This document shows, in pieces, positions 17,299-25,869 of a DNA stretch of 64,000 nucleotides. The DNA lies in contig CAJUFN010000008.1 of the NCBI GenBank assembly GCA_910585545.1, forward strand, positions 37,558 through 101,557, in the 5' to 3' direction. This DNA comes from an uncultured Lachnospiraceae bacterium (GTDB taxonomy: Bacteria; Bacillota; Clostridia; Lachnospirales; Lachnospiraceae). Under the pieces are notes generated by a model that saw only the letters and a program-made list of their open reading frames with translations, did not search any database and was not told where the DNA came from. Position numbers and translations under genes: made by a program. Position 1 is the stretch's first letter. Each line of letters starts with the position of its first letter.

Positions 17299-19212
17299 AT
17301 GAGAAAACTGAAAAAAACAAAGAAATTATTACCTGCTCTCCTGGCATCAGCTCTGGTATTTGCAAATCCTATATCTGCTTTAGCTTGTACCGGTGTTTAT
17401 GTTGGAAGTCAGGTAAGTGAAAATGGAAGTACTTATATGGGGCGTTCCGAAGATATCGGCAACCTGTATGGGAAAGTCTTTAGCGTAGCTCCTGCAAGGG
17501 ATATTGCTGAAAACGAAGTGTATAAAGATACTTATGGTTTTACTATGGATTACAGCAAATTTTCATATCCTGACCGTACATATTCTTATACTTATGTCAG
17601 AGATTCTGTAAATTACAATGAAACTATGAAAGATGCCAACGGCAATTATATTGGCGAAGCTTATGCAGAAGCAGGACAGAACGAAAAAGGATTATCTATG
17701 TCTGCTACCGTATCCACCAATTATAATAATGACGCCAAAGCTGCCGATTCTTTAGTAAGAACCGGTATCTGCGAAATCTCTATGACAAGCATCCTCTTAG
17801 GCGGCGCTGCAACTGCAAGAGAAGCAGTTGATTTATTGGCAGCTATCATCGATGAATACGGTGCAGGTGAATGTAACTCCATCATGTTCAGCGACCCAAA
17901 TGAAACATGGTACTTTGAAATCGTATCCGGACATCAATATGCGGCTGTAAAAATGCCTGCTGACAAAGTTTCTGTTCAGCCAAATATCATGTTACTGGAC
18001 GTTATTGATGTAACAGATACAGAAAACGTTGTTGTTTCAGAACGCTTAGTAAGTCTTGCCCAAGAAAATGGATTTCTGGAAACGGACGAAAACGGAAACA
18101 TTCACGTTGCTAAAACTTATTCCAGAGAGAACTCCGGTGCAGGACAGTATTCAAGATACTGGCAAGGATTATTTTATGTAAATCCGGCAGCCGCAGCGCA
18201 ATTAGATGTCTCAAACATCAATAATGGAATCAATCCACTGCCTCTTTACATAAATCCTGTGGAAAGATTATCCACGATGGATGTGTTAAGACTTTTAGCT
18301 TACCGCGGAGAAGGTTCTTCTATGGATTCAAATGCAAACTCCGGAATTTATGCAATCGGAAACGAAAGACAAGGAGAATGTCATATTTTTGAGACCAGAC
18401 AGGACATGCCTGATGAATTGTCCGTAATTCAATGGCAGGCTATGGCAGATGCAGAATTTTCTATTTATGTTCCATACTATTCTGCATTAGTTACCGAAAC
18501 AAATGAACTTTATCACACAGAAGCTTTACCTAGAAATTATACGGACGGAAGCGATACAGAAGGTCAGATCAACTTAAATTTCCATCTGATCAACGACCTT
18601 TGTTACAAGAACCGTGCAAACTGTGCCGATGCCGTAAAATCTTATTTTGAGGCTTATCAGGAAAGCTTGATCGCACAGCAGGAAGAAGCAGATCAGGTAA
18701 TGTCACTCATTTATGTACATGACAAAGAAGCTGCCAAAACCGCTGCTACCGAAACCGGCAAGGAACTCGCCGCACAGGTAAGTGCTGCAAGCAGCGCTGT
18801 ATTGTCTGAATTACGCGCATATCTTTCAGGTGATATGACCGAAGTATTTACTTTGAGTGAAGAAACGAAAAATATGATGCCTGTATATCAGGTGAATGAA
18901 GATTTGATTCCGGAACATACTATGGAAATAAAATTCGACGCAGACAATCACTGGAACGAATGCAGTATCTGCGGTACTGTAGAAAATGCAGAAGGTCATA
19001 CTTACGAAAACGGCATATGTACCGTATGTCAGGCGAAAGATCCAAACTTTAAGCCTTCTAAGCCGTCTAATAATACGCCGACAGTAAAACCAACTACAAA
19101 TAACAAACCAGCTCCAAAAACAGGGGATTCGTCTCCGTTGATCCTGTTCGCTGCGTTAGCTGCTGTTTGTGTTTCTGCAATCACAGTTACAGAAAAAAAG
19201 AAATCAAACTAA
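17299..19212 (+). CDS. Secreted C69 family peptidase (dipeptidase) with C-terminal surface anchor
   Basis: A 637-residue Ntn-hydrolase of peptidase family C69 (PepD/U34). A signal peptide ends ALA just before Cys30, so cleavage would expose Cys30 (CTGVYVG) as the N-terminal nucleophile. The catalytic domain runs to about 480 and includes SMSATVSTNYNN, GAGECNSIMF and SDPNETWYFE. A zinc-ribbon-like segment (CSICGTV...GHTYENGICTVC) follows near 585. The tail APKTGD, a hydrophobic stretch and EKKKSN form a sortase-type sorting signal. The start at 17299 is eight bases after AAGGAG. It probably trims peptides at the cell surface. Confidence 0.9.
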   Translation: MRKLKKTKKLLPALLASALVFANPISALACTGVYVGSQVSENGSTYMGRSEDIGNLYGKVFSVAPARDIAENEVYKDTYGFTMDYSKFSYPDRTYSYTYVRDSVNYNETMKDANGNYIGEAYAEAGQNEKGLSMSATVSTNYNNDAKAADSLVRTGICEISMTSILLGGAATAREAVDLLAAIIDEYGAGECNSIMFSDPNETWYFEIVSGHQYAAVKMPADKVSVQPNIMLLDVIDVTDTENVVVSERLVSLAQENGFLETDENGNIHVAKTYSRENSGAGQYSRYWQGLFYVNPAAAAQLDVSNINNGINPLPLYINPVERLSTMDVLRLLAYRGEGSSMDSNANSGIYAIGNERQGECHIFETRQDMPDELSVIQWQAMADAEFSIYVPYYSALVTETNELYHTEALPRNYTDGSDTEGQINLNFHLINDLCYKNRANCADAVKSYFEAYQESLIAQQEEADQVMSLIYVHDKEAAKTAATETGKELAAQVSAASSAVLSELRAYLSGDMTEVFTLSEETKNMMPVYQVNEDLIPEHTMEIKFDADNHWNECSICGTVENAEGHTYENGICTVCQAKDPNFKPSKPSNNTPTVKPTTNNKPAPKTGDSSPLILFAALAAVCVSAITVTEKKKSN

Positions 19213-19258
19213 AAAGATAGATGCATAGCAAATAATGTAAAGCAGTATGCAAAAAGAG

Positions 19259-19325
19259 AAAATACGAATCTCCCATGGAAGCTCAGCTATTAAAAACCCT
19301 GATTTCCATGGGAGATTCGTATTTT
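19259..19325. terminator. Bidirectional terminator between convergent genes
   Basis: Perfect 22-bp inverted repeat, left arm 19259-19280 and right arm 19304-19325, starting AAAATACGAATC and ending TTTT. It separates the C69 peptidase and the 82-residue gene on opposite strands. Confidence 0.9.
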
Positions 19326-19337
19326 AAGATTTAAAGT

Positions 19338-19586
19338 TTAAAGAAGTTGTTTCACATGTTCATAATCTTTCTCATCTACAGAAAGAATATATTCTATATC
19401 CCGCTCTCCATGCAACCCATAAGTTGTGTTGCTCTTCGTAAGCATTTGCAATAAAAACAGCGGTGTTTTTGAATTCTTTTGGTTATCCTCTGTATAACCC
19501 ACGCCATTCTTTTCCAAAATATTTTTAATACGCAAAAACTCATCTAATGATGTACCCTTATATACGATCTGTATTTTATTCATCAT
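19338..19586 (-). CDS. DUF2007-like small protein
   Basis: An 82-residue protein with the pattern IQIVYKGTSLDEFLRIKNILEKNGVGY, resembling the putative signal-transducing DUF2007 fold (a small ferredoxin-like domain). The C-terminus YILSVDEKDYEHVKQLL fits the same fold. AGGAGG precedes tandem ATGs at 19586 and 19583. No catalytic residue is visible and the function is unknown. Repeat A3 is upstream. Confidence 0.7.
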   Translation of the reverse strand: MMNKIQIVYKGTSLDEFLRIKNILEKNGVGYTEDNQKNSKTPLFLLQMLTKSNTTYGLHGERDIEYILSVDEKDYEHVKQLL

Positions 19587-19604
19587 TTATTTTCCTCCTA
19601 TAAT

Positions 19605-19731
19605 GAAGAATGTGCTTCGCGCATTCTTGCGCCTGCGGCAGCCGCATACGGCAACTTCATTGTACGCCGCAGTGCGCATCCCGCGGAGCGTTTTATAATA
19701 TAGGAAAGTACAAACTTTCCTATATTATAAA
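19605..19731 (+). repeat. Intergenic repeat A, copy A3 (full length)
   Basis: This copy carries the clearest compensatory changes. The small hairpin is GCCG-CATA-CGGC instead of GTCG-CATA-CGAC, and stem III reads AATATAGG/CCTATATT instead of GATATAGG/CCTATATC. The right arm of stem III overlaps the ddh 3' end and supplies its TAA stop. Confidence 0.9.
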
Positions 19732-20711
19732 AAGTGCGCTCTTAATTCTTCCGGTGACTGCACAGCAAGATACGCTGGTGCAACATCAAATGCAGTCTTA
19801 CATCCGCTCTGCCCTTCCTTGCTCATACGATATGCTGCTCTTGCGTATGCCACAAGTACAGCTGAAGTAAATTCCGGATTGGAATCTAAATTCAAGCTAT
19901 ATTCAATAAGATGACTGTTTTCATTTTCCCATCCTGTCTTCCCGCTGCGGATGACAAACCCGCCATGTGGAATTCCACTGTGGTCGCGTTTTAATTCTTC
20001 TTCACTGATAAAATGCACGATGGTATCGTAATCGGCAAAGTAATTTGGCATTGTCTTAATACGCTCTTCGATTTGCACCTTATCTGCACCTTCTTCGGCT
20101 ACCACAAAACATTCTCGAAGATGTTTTTCTCTCGTTGTCAAATCTGGATTCTCACCTGCACGAACCGCATTTAATGCCTCTTCCTTTGGAATCGTATACT
20201 GTTTTGCATCCTTCACACCTTCTATGCGGCGAATGGCATCAGAATGTCCCTGACTTACACCCTTGCCCCAGAATGTATAATCCCTCCCGTTCGGAAGAAT
20301 TGCATTTGCATATAAACGATTTAAGGAGAACATTCCCGGATCCCAGCCGATAGAAATCATACCGATTTTTCCACTCGCCTTCGCCGCTTCATCTACTGCT
20401 GCGAAATGCTCCGGAATCTTTGCATGGGTATCAAAACTATTTACCACGTTAAACATCTTTACGAACTCCGGTGTCTGTACTGGAAGGTCTGTTGCGCTTC
20501 CGCCGCACAGAATCATAACGTCAATCTCATCTTTTTGCTTTTTGGCATCCTCGATTGCATATACCGGAACCCCTTCTGTCAACACTTTCACAGTTGCCGG
20601 ATCACGTCTTGTAAATACAGCCTTCAATTCCATATCCGGATTCTGTTTGATCGCACATTCCACACCACGTCCTAAATTTCCGTATCCTAAAATACCAATT
20701 TTAATACTCAA
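19725..20711 (-). CDS. ddh: meso-Diaminopimelate D-dehydrogenase
   Basis: A 328-residue NADPH-dependent enzyme that makes meso-diaminopimelate in one step from tetrahydrodipicolinate, for lysine and peptidoglycan. The Rossmann motif GILGYGNLGRG is at residues 6-16. The conserved substrate region SIGWDPGMFSLNRLYANAILP is near 118-140, and GKGVSQGHSDAIRRI follows. The last sense codon and the TAA stop lie inside repeat A3, so the insertion sits exactly at the gene end. A promoter precedes it at 20772-20799. Single-gene unit. Confidence 0.95.
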   Translation of the reverse strand: MSIKIGILGYGNLGRGVECAIKQNPDMELKAVFTRRDPATVKVLTEGVPVYAIEDAKKQKDEIDVMILCGGSATDLPVQTPEFVKMFNVVNSFDTHAKIPEHFAAVDEAAKASGKIGMISIGWDPGMFSLNRLYANAILPNGRDYTFWGKGVSQGHSDAIRRIEGVKDAKQYTIPKEEALNAVRAGENPDLTTREKHLRECFVVAEEGADKVQIEERIKTMPNYFADYDTIVHFISEEELKRDHSGIPHGGFVIRSGKTGWENENSHLIEYSLNLDSNPEFTSAVLVAYARAAYRMSKEGQSGCKTAFDVAPAYLAVQSPEELRAHFL

Positions 20712-20771
20712 TTGCTTGTTCCTCCTTTATATGTTCTATCTCCAAATATAAACTTTTTATTTACGTTCCTT

Positions 20772-20799
20772 ATTTTACACATTTAAGCCAAAAATGCAA
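20772..20799 (-). promoter_or_regulatory. Promoter of ddh
   Basis: On the minus strand TTGCAT (20794-20799) and TAAAAT (20772-20777), 16-bp spacer, about 60 bp before the ddh start. Confidence 0.55.
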
Positions 20800-20857
20800 G
20801 TCTTTTTTACATTAACGCGTCAAAATCCTTTGTTTTTTTCTCCATACATCTTGACAA

Positions 20858-21757
20858 TCATATTCCTTCGCAATCAAATTGAGGGATAAAGCTTTCATCC
20901 GCAGTTTCTCCTTCTTGGATAAATCCATTCTCAATTCCCAAATCAATCGCAAAGTCAACCACTTCGTCATATTCTGCTTCTGTGATTTTACGGTTGATTT
21001 CAGGATAGGCCGCCACATGCTTAAGCGGCGTATACTGATTCATAATACTATAATAAATATCATTTCCATATGTACCATATAAGTATGCAAGAATCTGCTT
21101 TGATTCCTCTACATGCCCTGGTAAGATCAAGTGCCTTACGATCACACCACGCTGCATATATCCCTCATCATCAAACACCGCTTCCTTGCATTGCCTTACC
21201 ATCTCTTTTATCGCCATCTTTGTAATCTGAGGATAATCAGATGCATTGGAATACTTCTTTGCTGTAACAGAATTTATATATTTAAAATCAGGAAGATAGA
21301 TGTCTACAGCTCCCTCTAACAGTTTTAATGTCTCCACGCTTTCATATCCGCTGGAATTGTATAACACCGGAATCTTAAATCCTTTTTCCTTTGCTATTCG
21401 AAGCGAGCGGATGATCTGCGGCACACAATGCGTACCCGTGACAAGATTCAGATTTGCCGCTCCCTCCTTTTGCAGCCTCAAAAAAATCTTTGCCAGATGT
21501 TCTATGTCAATTTCTTTTCCGGCCCTTCCTGCTGCAATCTCATGGTTCTGACAAAATACACATCTTAGATTGCATCCACTAAAAAATACAGTTCCGGAAC
21601 CTCTGCCTCCTGAAATACAAGGCTCTTCCCACATATGAAGCGCTGCTCTAGCCACGTAAATACTCGCACTTTGTCCGCAATATCCTGCTTTGTCAGCCAT
21701 GCGGTTTACTTTACAATTTCTTGGACAAAGCGTACATTTTTTTAAGAATTCTTCCAT
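20858..21757 (-). CDS. Radical SAM protein, PflA-like (COG1313 type)
   Basis: A 299-residue radical SAM enzyme. The N-terminal cysteine cluster CTLCPRNCKVNR...GYCG is followed by the SAM cluster motif CNLRCVFC near residue 60. The body continues with VTGTHCVPQI and YLPDFKYIN. It resembles pyruvate formate-lyase activase-like proteins of unknown substrate. The start is ATG at 21757, four bases past the Nudix stop and 10 bases after GGAGAG, so the two genes look translationally coupled. The real target is not evident; a glycyl-radical enzyme is not encoded nearby. Confidence 0.85.
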   Translation of the reverse strand: MEEFLKKCTLCPRNCKVNRMADKAGYCGQSASIYVARAALHMWEEPCISGGRGSGTVFFSGCNLRCVFCQNHEIAAGRAGKEIDIEHLAKIFLRLQKEGAANLNLVTGTHCVPQIIRSLRIAKEKGFKIPVLYNSSGYESVETLKLLEGAVDIYLPDFKYINSVTAKKYSNASDYPQITKMAIKEMVRQCKEAVFDDEGYMQRGVIVRHLILPGHVEESKQILAYLYGTYGNDIYYSIMNQYTPLKHVAAYPEINRKITEAEYDEVVDFAIDLGIENGFIQEGETADESFIPQFDCEGI

Positions 21758-21758
21758 C

Positions 21759-22241
21759 TTAGTAATACTCTCCATCCAAAATATCCACACCATCTAGCAC
21801 CGCTTCTACAAGTACATCTCCCTCATAGCTTAATTTCAGCGAAAAAAATGGCGCTTCCTCAGCCAGAAGTTTAAGAAAAATCTTATCCCCTATCCACAAA
21901 TTCAATCTCGAAAGTTCTGATTTTCTGACCCACTCCAATGTTCCTTCATTACAAGGAGTAAGCTCTCCTTCAAATCCATCTGCTGTATACAAACACATAT
22001 ATTCCGTGACACCGGTATTTGATATAAATGTCACAAGCCCGCGAAAACGATACGATGTAAGCGTATAACCAGTCTCTTCTTTCACCTCGCGAAGCAGACA
22101 CTCCTCCGGACTTTCATTCTCTTCAAAATGTCCGCCGACTCCAATCCATTTCCCTTCATTTACATCATTTTTTTTCTTAATCCGATGCATCATCAGATAA
22201 GCATCGTCTTTTTCTATATAACATAATGTTGTAAGACTCAT
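21759..22241 (-). CDS. Nudix hydrolase (MutT-like)
   Basis: A 160-residue Nudix protein. The Nudix box GGHFEENESPEECLLREVKEETGY starts near residue 38 and matches GX5EX7REUXEEXGU. Substrates of this group are often oxidised nucleotides such as 8-oxo-dGTP. The start at 22241 follows GAGGAAG by six bases; the 16 codons before it lack a ribosome site. It overlaps closely with the radical SAM gene downstream. Confidence 0.88.
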   Translation of the reverse strand: MSLTTLCYIEKDDAYLMMHRIKKKNDVNEGKWIGVGGHFEENESPEECLLREVKEETGYTLTSYRFRGLVTFISNTGVTEYMCLYTADGFEGELTPCNEGTLEWVRKSELSRLNLWIGDKIFLKLLAEEAPFFSLKLSYEGDVLVEAVLDGVDILDGEYY

Positions 22242-22383
22242 TTTTTCTTCCTCGTATCTTTCGTGATTTTCATATGACCATTTTACCACGTCTTTTGATA
22301 TTTATTATTTCTGTGTTTTGTTAAATATTTATTAATTTTTCTATCTTTTTATTATTATATGTTATTTTAAAAGATAATTGTGC

Positions 22384-22389
22384 TATAAT
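22384..22389 (+). promoter_or_regulatory. -10 box of the 22468 surface protein gene
   Basis: TATAAT in a TGC-TATAAT context about 80 bp before the start; the -35 is weak (an AT-rich TTATTT). The 5' leader is AT-rich without an obvious structured element. Confidence 0.45.
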
Positions 22390-22467
22390 AAACTCAACAA
22401 ACAGATTGTTTATTCTGTTATGTTCTATAACAATTTCATATATTTTATTAAAAAGGGGTGAGCAGTC

Positions 22468-23487
22468 ATGATGAAAACATTGAAAAAATTATTTGTATGC
22501 ATATTTACACTTACATTGATTCTAACATCGAAAGGATCTTTAACCTTACAAGCAGTCGCCGCAGACGTCGATGAAACTGCTAACATCCCATTCCCTCCGA
22601 ATCTTCTTGAAGCTGGTGAAGATTATATTATTCTCGCCGGTGACGAGAATTTGGAATATGCCATTTCTACAGATGGTATCAACTGGGTATGGCAGGAGAG
22701 TTCAGAATTTACAGGATTAGAAGCCGGAACTACTTATCAATTCATTGCAAGACATAAAAAGGGGCGTATCGTTGGAGAAGAAACACCAAGTGCCGTTTCC
22801 GGATTCAAAACGCATCTTGCATTTGAAGGAAGAATCGAAGGAATCGAAGCAGGAAAAACTTATGAGACGAACACTACGCTTACCGCTGCTGCGATTGGTG
22901 CAGGTATGGACAATGATACTCCTATACACGGAGATTCCCGCTGGGTTCCTCGTACATGGAACTGGGGCAATGATGACAATCTTTGGCAAGGTCCTCCTTA
23001 TACCACTACCTTTACTTTAACTCAGACAGGCGCCTATGTACTGACCGTTCATTTCGAATTGGAAGAATACACCAGCGAAGGATGGATGCCTACCCAGAAA
23101 ACCGATTCTATAAACATTACTTTCCAAGCCGCAGCTCCAATTTATACGATTGCTGCTTCTGCAGGAGCACATGGCAAGATCACACCAACCGGTACTCTGG
23201 ATGTAGAAAAAGGAAAGACCGTAGTATATACCATCACTCCTGACAAAGATTATCGGTTGATCAAAGTAGTCGTAGATGGAACTACCGTAGCATTCACTGA
23301 CAACAAATATACATTTACGAATGTAACGAAAAACCATACTATCTTCGTTGAATTTGCAAAAATGGCACCAAAGACCAACGATGCTTTCCATCCTGTGGCT
23401 TACGGCATGCTCGTAGTATTTGCTTTTTTACTTTCCATCGTAACCGCTCTTTGGACAAAAAAGACTTCTGACCAATTCTTCAGATAG
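22468..23487 (+). CDS. Surface protein with InlB B-repeat-like domain and C-terminal anchor
   Basis: A 339-residue exported protein. A signal peptide covers about residues 1-32 (LTLQAVAA). Residues 45-100 look like a fibronectin-like fold (AGTTYQFIARHKKGRIVGEETPS is a typical YxxxR-type loop). Residues 228-295 match a divergent InlB B-repeat (AHGKITPTGTLDVEKGKTVVY, FTNVTKNHTIFVEFA). The tail MAPKTND, a hydrophobic segment and TKKTSDQFFR resemble a sortase signal like that of the C69 peptidase. AAGGGGTGAG precedes tandem ATGs. Its ligand is unknown. Confidence 0.8.
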   Translation: MMKTLKKLFVCIFTLTLILTSKGSLTLQAVAADVDETANIPFPPNLLEAGEDYIILAGDENLEYAISTDGINWVWQESSEFTGLEAGTTYQFIARHKKGRIVGEETPSAVSGFKTHLAFEGRIEGIEAGKTYETNTTLTAAAIGAGMDNDTPIHGDSRWVPRTWNWGNDDNLWQGPPYTTTFTLTQTGAYVLTVHFELEEYTSEGWMPTQKTDSINITFQAAAPIYTIAASAGAHGKITPTGTLDVEKGKTVVYTITPDKDYRLIKVVVDGTTVAFTDNKYTFTNVTKNHTIFVEFAKMAPKTNDAFHPVAYGMLVVFAFLLSIVTALWTKKTSDQFFR

Positions 23488-23514
23488 ATACTTTTTCTAA
23501 TCACAATTAACAAC

Positions 23515-23552
23515 GGGGGATGCTTTTAACTTAAAAGCATCCCCCCATTTTT
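23515..23552 (+). terminator. Intrinsic terminator of the 22468 gene
   Basis: Stem GGGGGATGCTTTT/AAAAGCATCCCCC followed by ATTTTT. Confidence 0.85.
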
Positions 23553-23569
23553 CGCCCACGATCAATTCT

Positions 23570-24547
23570 TTACTTTCCATATTTTACATAAACATCATCA
23601 ATCTGTTTTTGTACTTCTGCAAGTGCATTCTCTAATTCTTCTTTTTTTACTCTCCTGTTTTCTTCTGCAGACACCGCTCTCGTTTCCTTATCATTCAGAT
23701 ATGCCTTTACATCTGCGAAACCAACTATCTGCAGTCTCTCACTCTTTGTATGTGGTTCCAATGTATTCAATCTAGAATACAATATATCTTCTTCATCCAC
23801 TTCTTCCGTCTCTTCTTCCTGATCAAACTCAATAGAAAGTGCCATGGCCCCTTTTTCAAGAATCGCCTTTTCTAACAGCTCTTGCGTTCCTTCTTCTCCC
23901 ATCTTGGCAACACCCAAATGCCAGACATTTCCTTCACCGCTCATCTCAACCACAGGACGCCCTTCTTCTCCATGATGCACTGCGGCTTTGAATCCAAACG
24001 CCTCTAAAGCTCTATCATATTTTTGCTGATACATTCCACTTGGAAAATACATAATATTGCTTGCTGATATCCGCATACTTCTCAATGAATTTTTAAAATT
24101 AAAAACCCACTTTTCCAATGGAACATCTTCGTGCCATTGAATGCAATAATTCCATCCGGCATTCAAAAGCTCCTGAAATTGTTCTGCTGTTAAGCATCCT
24201 TCTTTTCCCGGAAATTGTTCCTGCGATACCGTCAAGGCGGCCTTATATCCGTACTCATTTAAAATAGGATAAAATTCTGTATAAATTTTCTCTGAAATAT
24301 CCGGGAACAAGATCACTACTGTTCCTTTCCCTAATTCTCTGTCGTAATTAATTTCCAGCTGCTCTAAGTCTGTCTGGATTTTTTCTTTTTCAAGATTGTA
24401 TGGTGCGAGCTCTTGCTCTATTTGGTCGGATATTTGCTTATTGATTTTTTCCTTTTCCATTTCCTTCCATGTAAACGTAGCAACAATCGCTACAGCAAGA
24501 ACTACTACTAATCCAATTGCGATCTTTTTTATCATCCCATTCACCAT
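23570..24547 (-). CDS. Membrane-anchored NodB-like protein with degenerate motifs
   Basis: A 325-residue protein. One N-terminal membrane segment (about 8-26) and a short coiled coil (28-68) lead to a region resembling polysaccharide deacetylases: TVVILFPDISEKIYTEFYPILNEYGYKAALTV, a later LLNAGWNYCIQWHE and YFPSGMY. The usual TFDDGP and HTxxH metal motifs are replaced (LFPDIS, WHEDV), so deacetylase activity is doubtful. The C-terminus is a second acidic coiled coil. The start is uncertain between 24547 and 24535 because the ribosome site is weak. Confidence 0.65.
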   Translation of the reverse strand: MVNGMIKKIAIGLVVVLAVAIVATFTWKEMEKEKINKQISDQIEQELAPYNLEKEKIQTDLEQLEINYDRELGKGTVVILFPDISEKIYTEFYPILNEYGYKAALTVSQEQFPGKEGCLTAEQFQELLNAGWNYCIQWHEDVPLEKWVFNFKNSLRSMRISASNIMYFPSGMYQQKYDRALEAFGFKAAVHHGEEGRPVVEMSGEGNVWHLGVAKMGEEGTQELLEKAILEKGAMALSIEFDQEEETEEVDEEDILYSRLNTLEPHTKSERLQIVGFADVKAYLNDKETRAVSAEENRRVKKEELENALAEVQKQIDDVYVKYGK

Positions 24548-24660
24548 TTCTTATTGTTTTATTTTGTAGATGTAATATACCCTCATTATCTATTATAACA
24601 TCTACTATTTCCAATGTCTATTGCAATATTAGTTCAATTTTTGGAATATATATCCAAAAG

Positions 24661-24699
24661 CAGAAAAAAACTCCCACTAACTAAGCGAGAGTTTTTCTG
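24661..24699 (-). terminator. Intrinsic terminator of the 24740 gene
   Basis: CAGAAAAA...CTC pairs with GAG...TTTTTCTG around a loop of about 13 bases; the minus-strand read ends in T-rich sequence. Confidence 0.6.
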
Positions 24700-24739
24700 T
24701 AAATGAAGATCACCTTATAAAAATCATTTTGTAACCAAA

Positions 24740-25270
24740 CTATTTTTCATTTAAAAATGCCTGCCATTTTTCTTTATTCACTGCTAAATAAGCGCCAATG
24801 CCAATAAGGATCGCAGCCAGCACTACATTTTGCAGCGTATGACTCGCAGCAAAAACTGCGTCCATCATATGCCCCGGAAAAATATAATAGAGCACATAAC
24901 CAAATGTATTCCATACAATGCATAATCCAAGAAAAATCATAACCCCTGCAATGATTGCTCTGTATTTTTCCAGCAATTCCTTTCGATGCTCTATCACATA
25001 TCCAAACTGAAATGCATATTCATCTTTTTGTGCTGCAAATACATCTTCCGGCATCCCTTTTAAATTATGGACATTGAAAAAACTATATGCCCAGATAATA
25101 GGCAAAACAAATGTAAGCCATGCAAATCCGGTAATCGATGAAACTGAAATAATTCCCCAGAACATTGCCATAATGCTGATTCCTTGCTTCTTAAATCCCA
25201 TGTATAACTCACCTGCTCCTGGAATCAGCGAACAGATAAATGTTAAAAAACCGCCTTTTTGTCTTGTCAT
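24740..25270 (-). CDS. Multi-spanning membrane protein of unknown function
   Basis: A 176-residue protein with about four to five hydrophobic segments (near 8-28, 30-48, 50-68, 104-128 and 142-162) and a hydrophilic loop rich in acidic and Lys residues (75-100). The N-terminus FICSLIPGAGELYMGFKKQGISI resembles TM2-type domains (GAGELYMG) but the family is not certain. AAGGAAG precedes the ATG. It is transcribed alone, followed by a terminator. No partner is evident. Confidence 0.65.
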   Translation of the reverse strand: MTRQKGGFLTFICSLIPGAGELYMGFKKQGISIMAMFWGIISVSSITGFAWLTFVLPIIWAYSFFNVHNLKGMPEDVFAAQKDEYAFQFGYVIEHRKELLEKYRAIIAGVMIFLGLCIVWNTFGYVLYYIFPGHMMDAVFAASHTLQNVVLAAILIGIGAYLAVNKEKWQAFLNEK

Positions 25271-25371
25271 AATACGTCTTCCTTTCTCATTGCTTTTATG
25301 TTGACCTTAATATAACAAGTAAAAATTAAGTTTCCCTTCGGAAAATTTTTAAGATTTCCGAAAGATTTTTA

Positions 25372-25869
25372 TTATCTGCGTCTTACATGCTCTGCATATA
25401 CGTCTTTTACCAAGATTAATATCAACATAAATATAATTGTACAGATGCACATTGCAAACACTTTAATAACAAAAAACGCATCCAGCCTCATATATTCATT
25501 AATTCCCAAGGTTAACAAATATGCAAAAATCATCGCTGCAATACAAAGGAAGCTATCCTCCAGCATAATCCGTATCCTTACCAGGTATAATGTTTTTGTA
25601 CGTATCGGAAGTATCTTATATTTTTCAAAAATGCATTCCATCTCCCCTTGTTCTTTGACGAAAAATAGCTTACTGTTCAAATACCAGATAATCCCTATCG
25701 CAAATAAAATATTATGATAGAACTCGACATAGCTTGCATCTTCTTTTGCAATCTGACAAAAAATATGCGTCATGGCAAAACTCCATAAAAATGCCCCGAC
25801 TATAAACCATATATATCCTTTCCCAATTCTTTCTTTCTCTTTCTTATATACTTTTTTATGAAGCATCAT
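25372..25869 (-). CDS. Small membrane component of ABC transporter (second permease)
   Basis: A 165-residue membrane protein with four hydrophobic segments and a basic N-terminus. The start is the ATG at 25869, 5 bases after GGTGAG, within the end of the ATPase gene, so the two are coupled. It has no recognisable permease signature, but its place at the end of a YtrA-type ABC operon makes a permease role likely. Confidence 0.65.
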   Translation of the reverse strand: MMLHKKVYKKEKERIGKGYIWFIVGAFLWSFAMTHIFCQIAKEDASYVEFYHNILFAIGIIWYLNSKLFFVKEQGEMECIFEKYKILPIRTKTLYLVRIRIMLEDSFLCIAAMIFAYLLTLGINEYMRLDAFFVIKVFAMCICTIIFMLILILVKDVYAEHVRRR

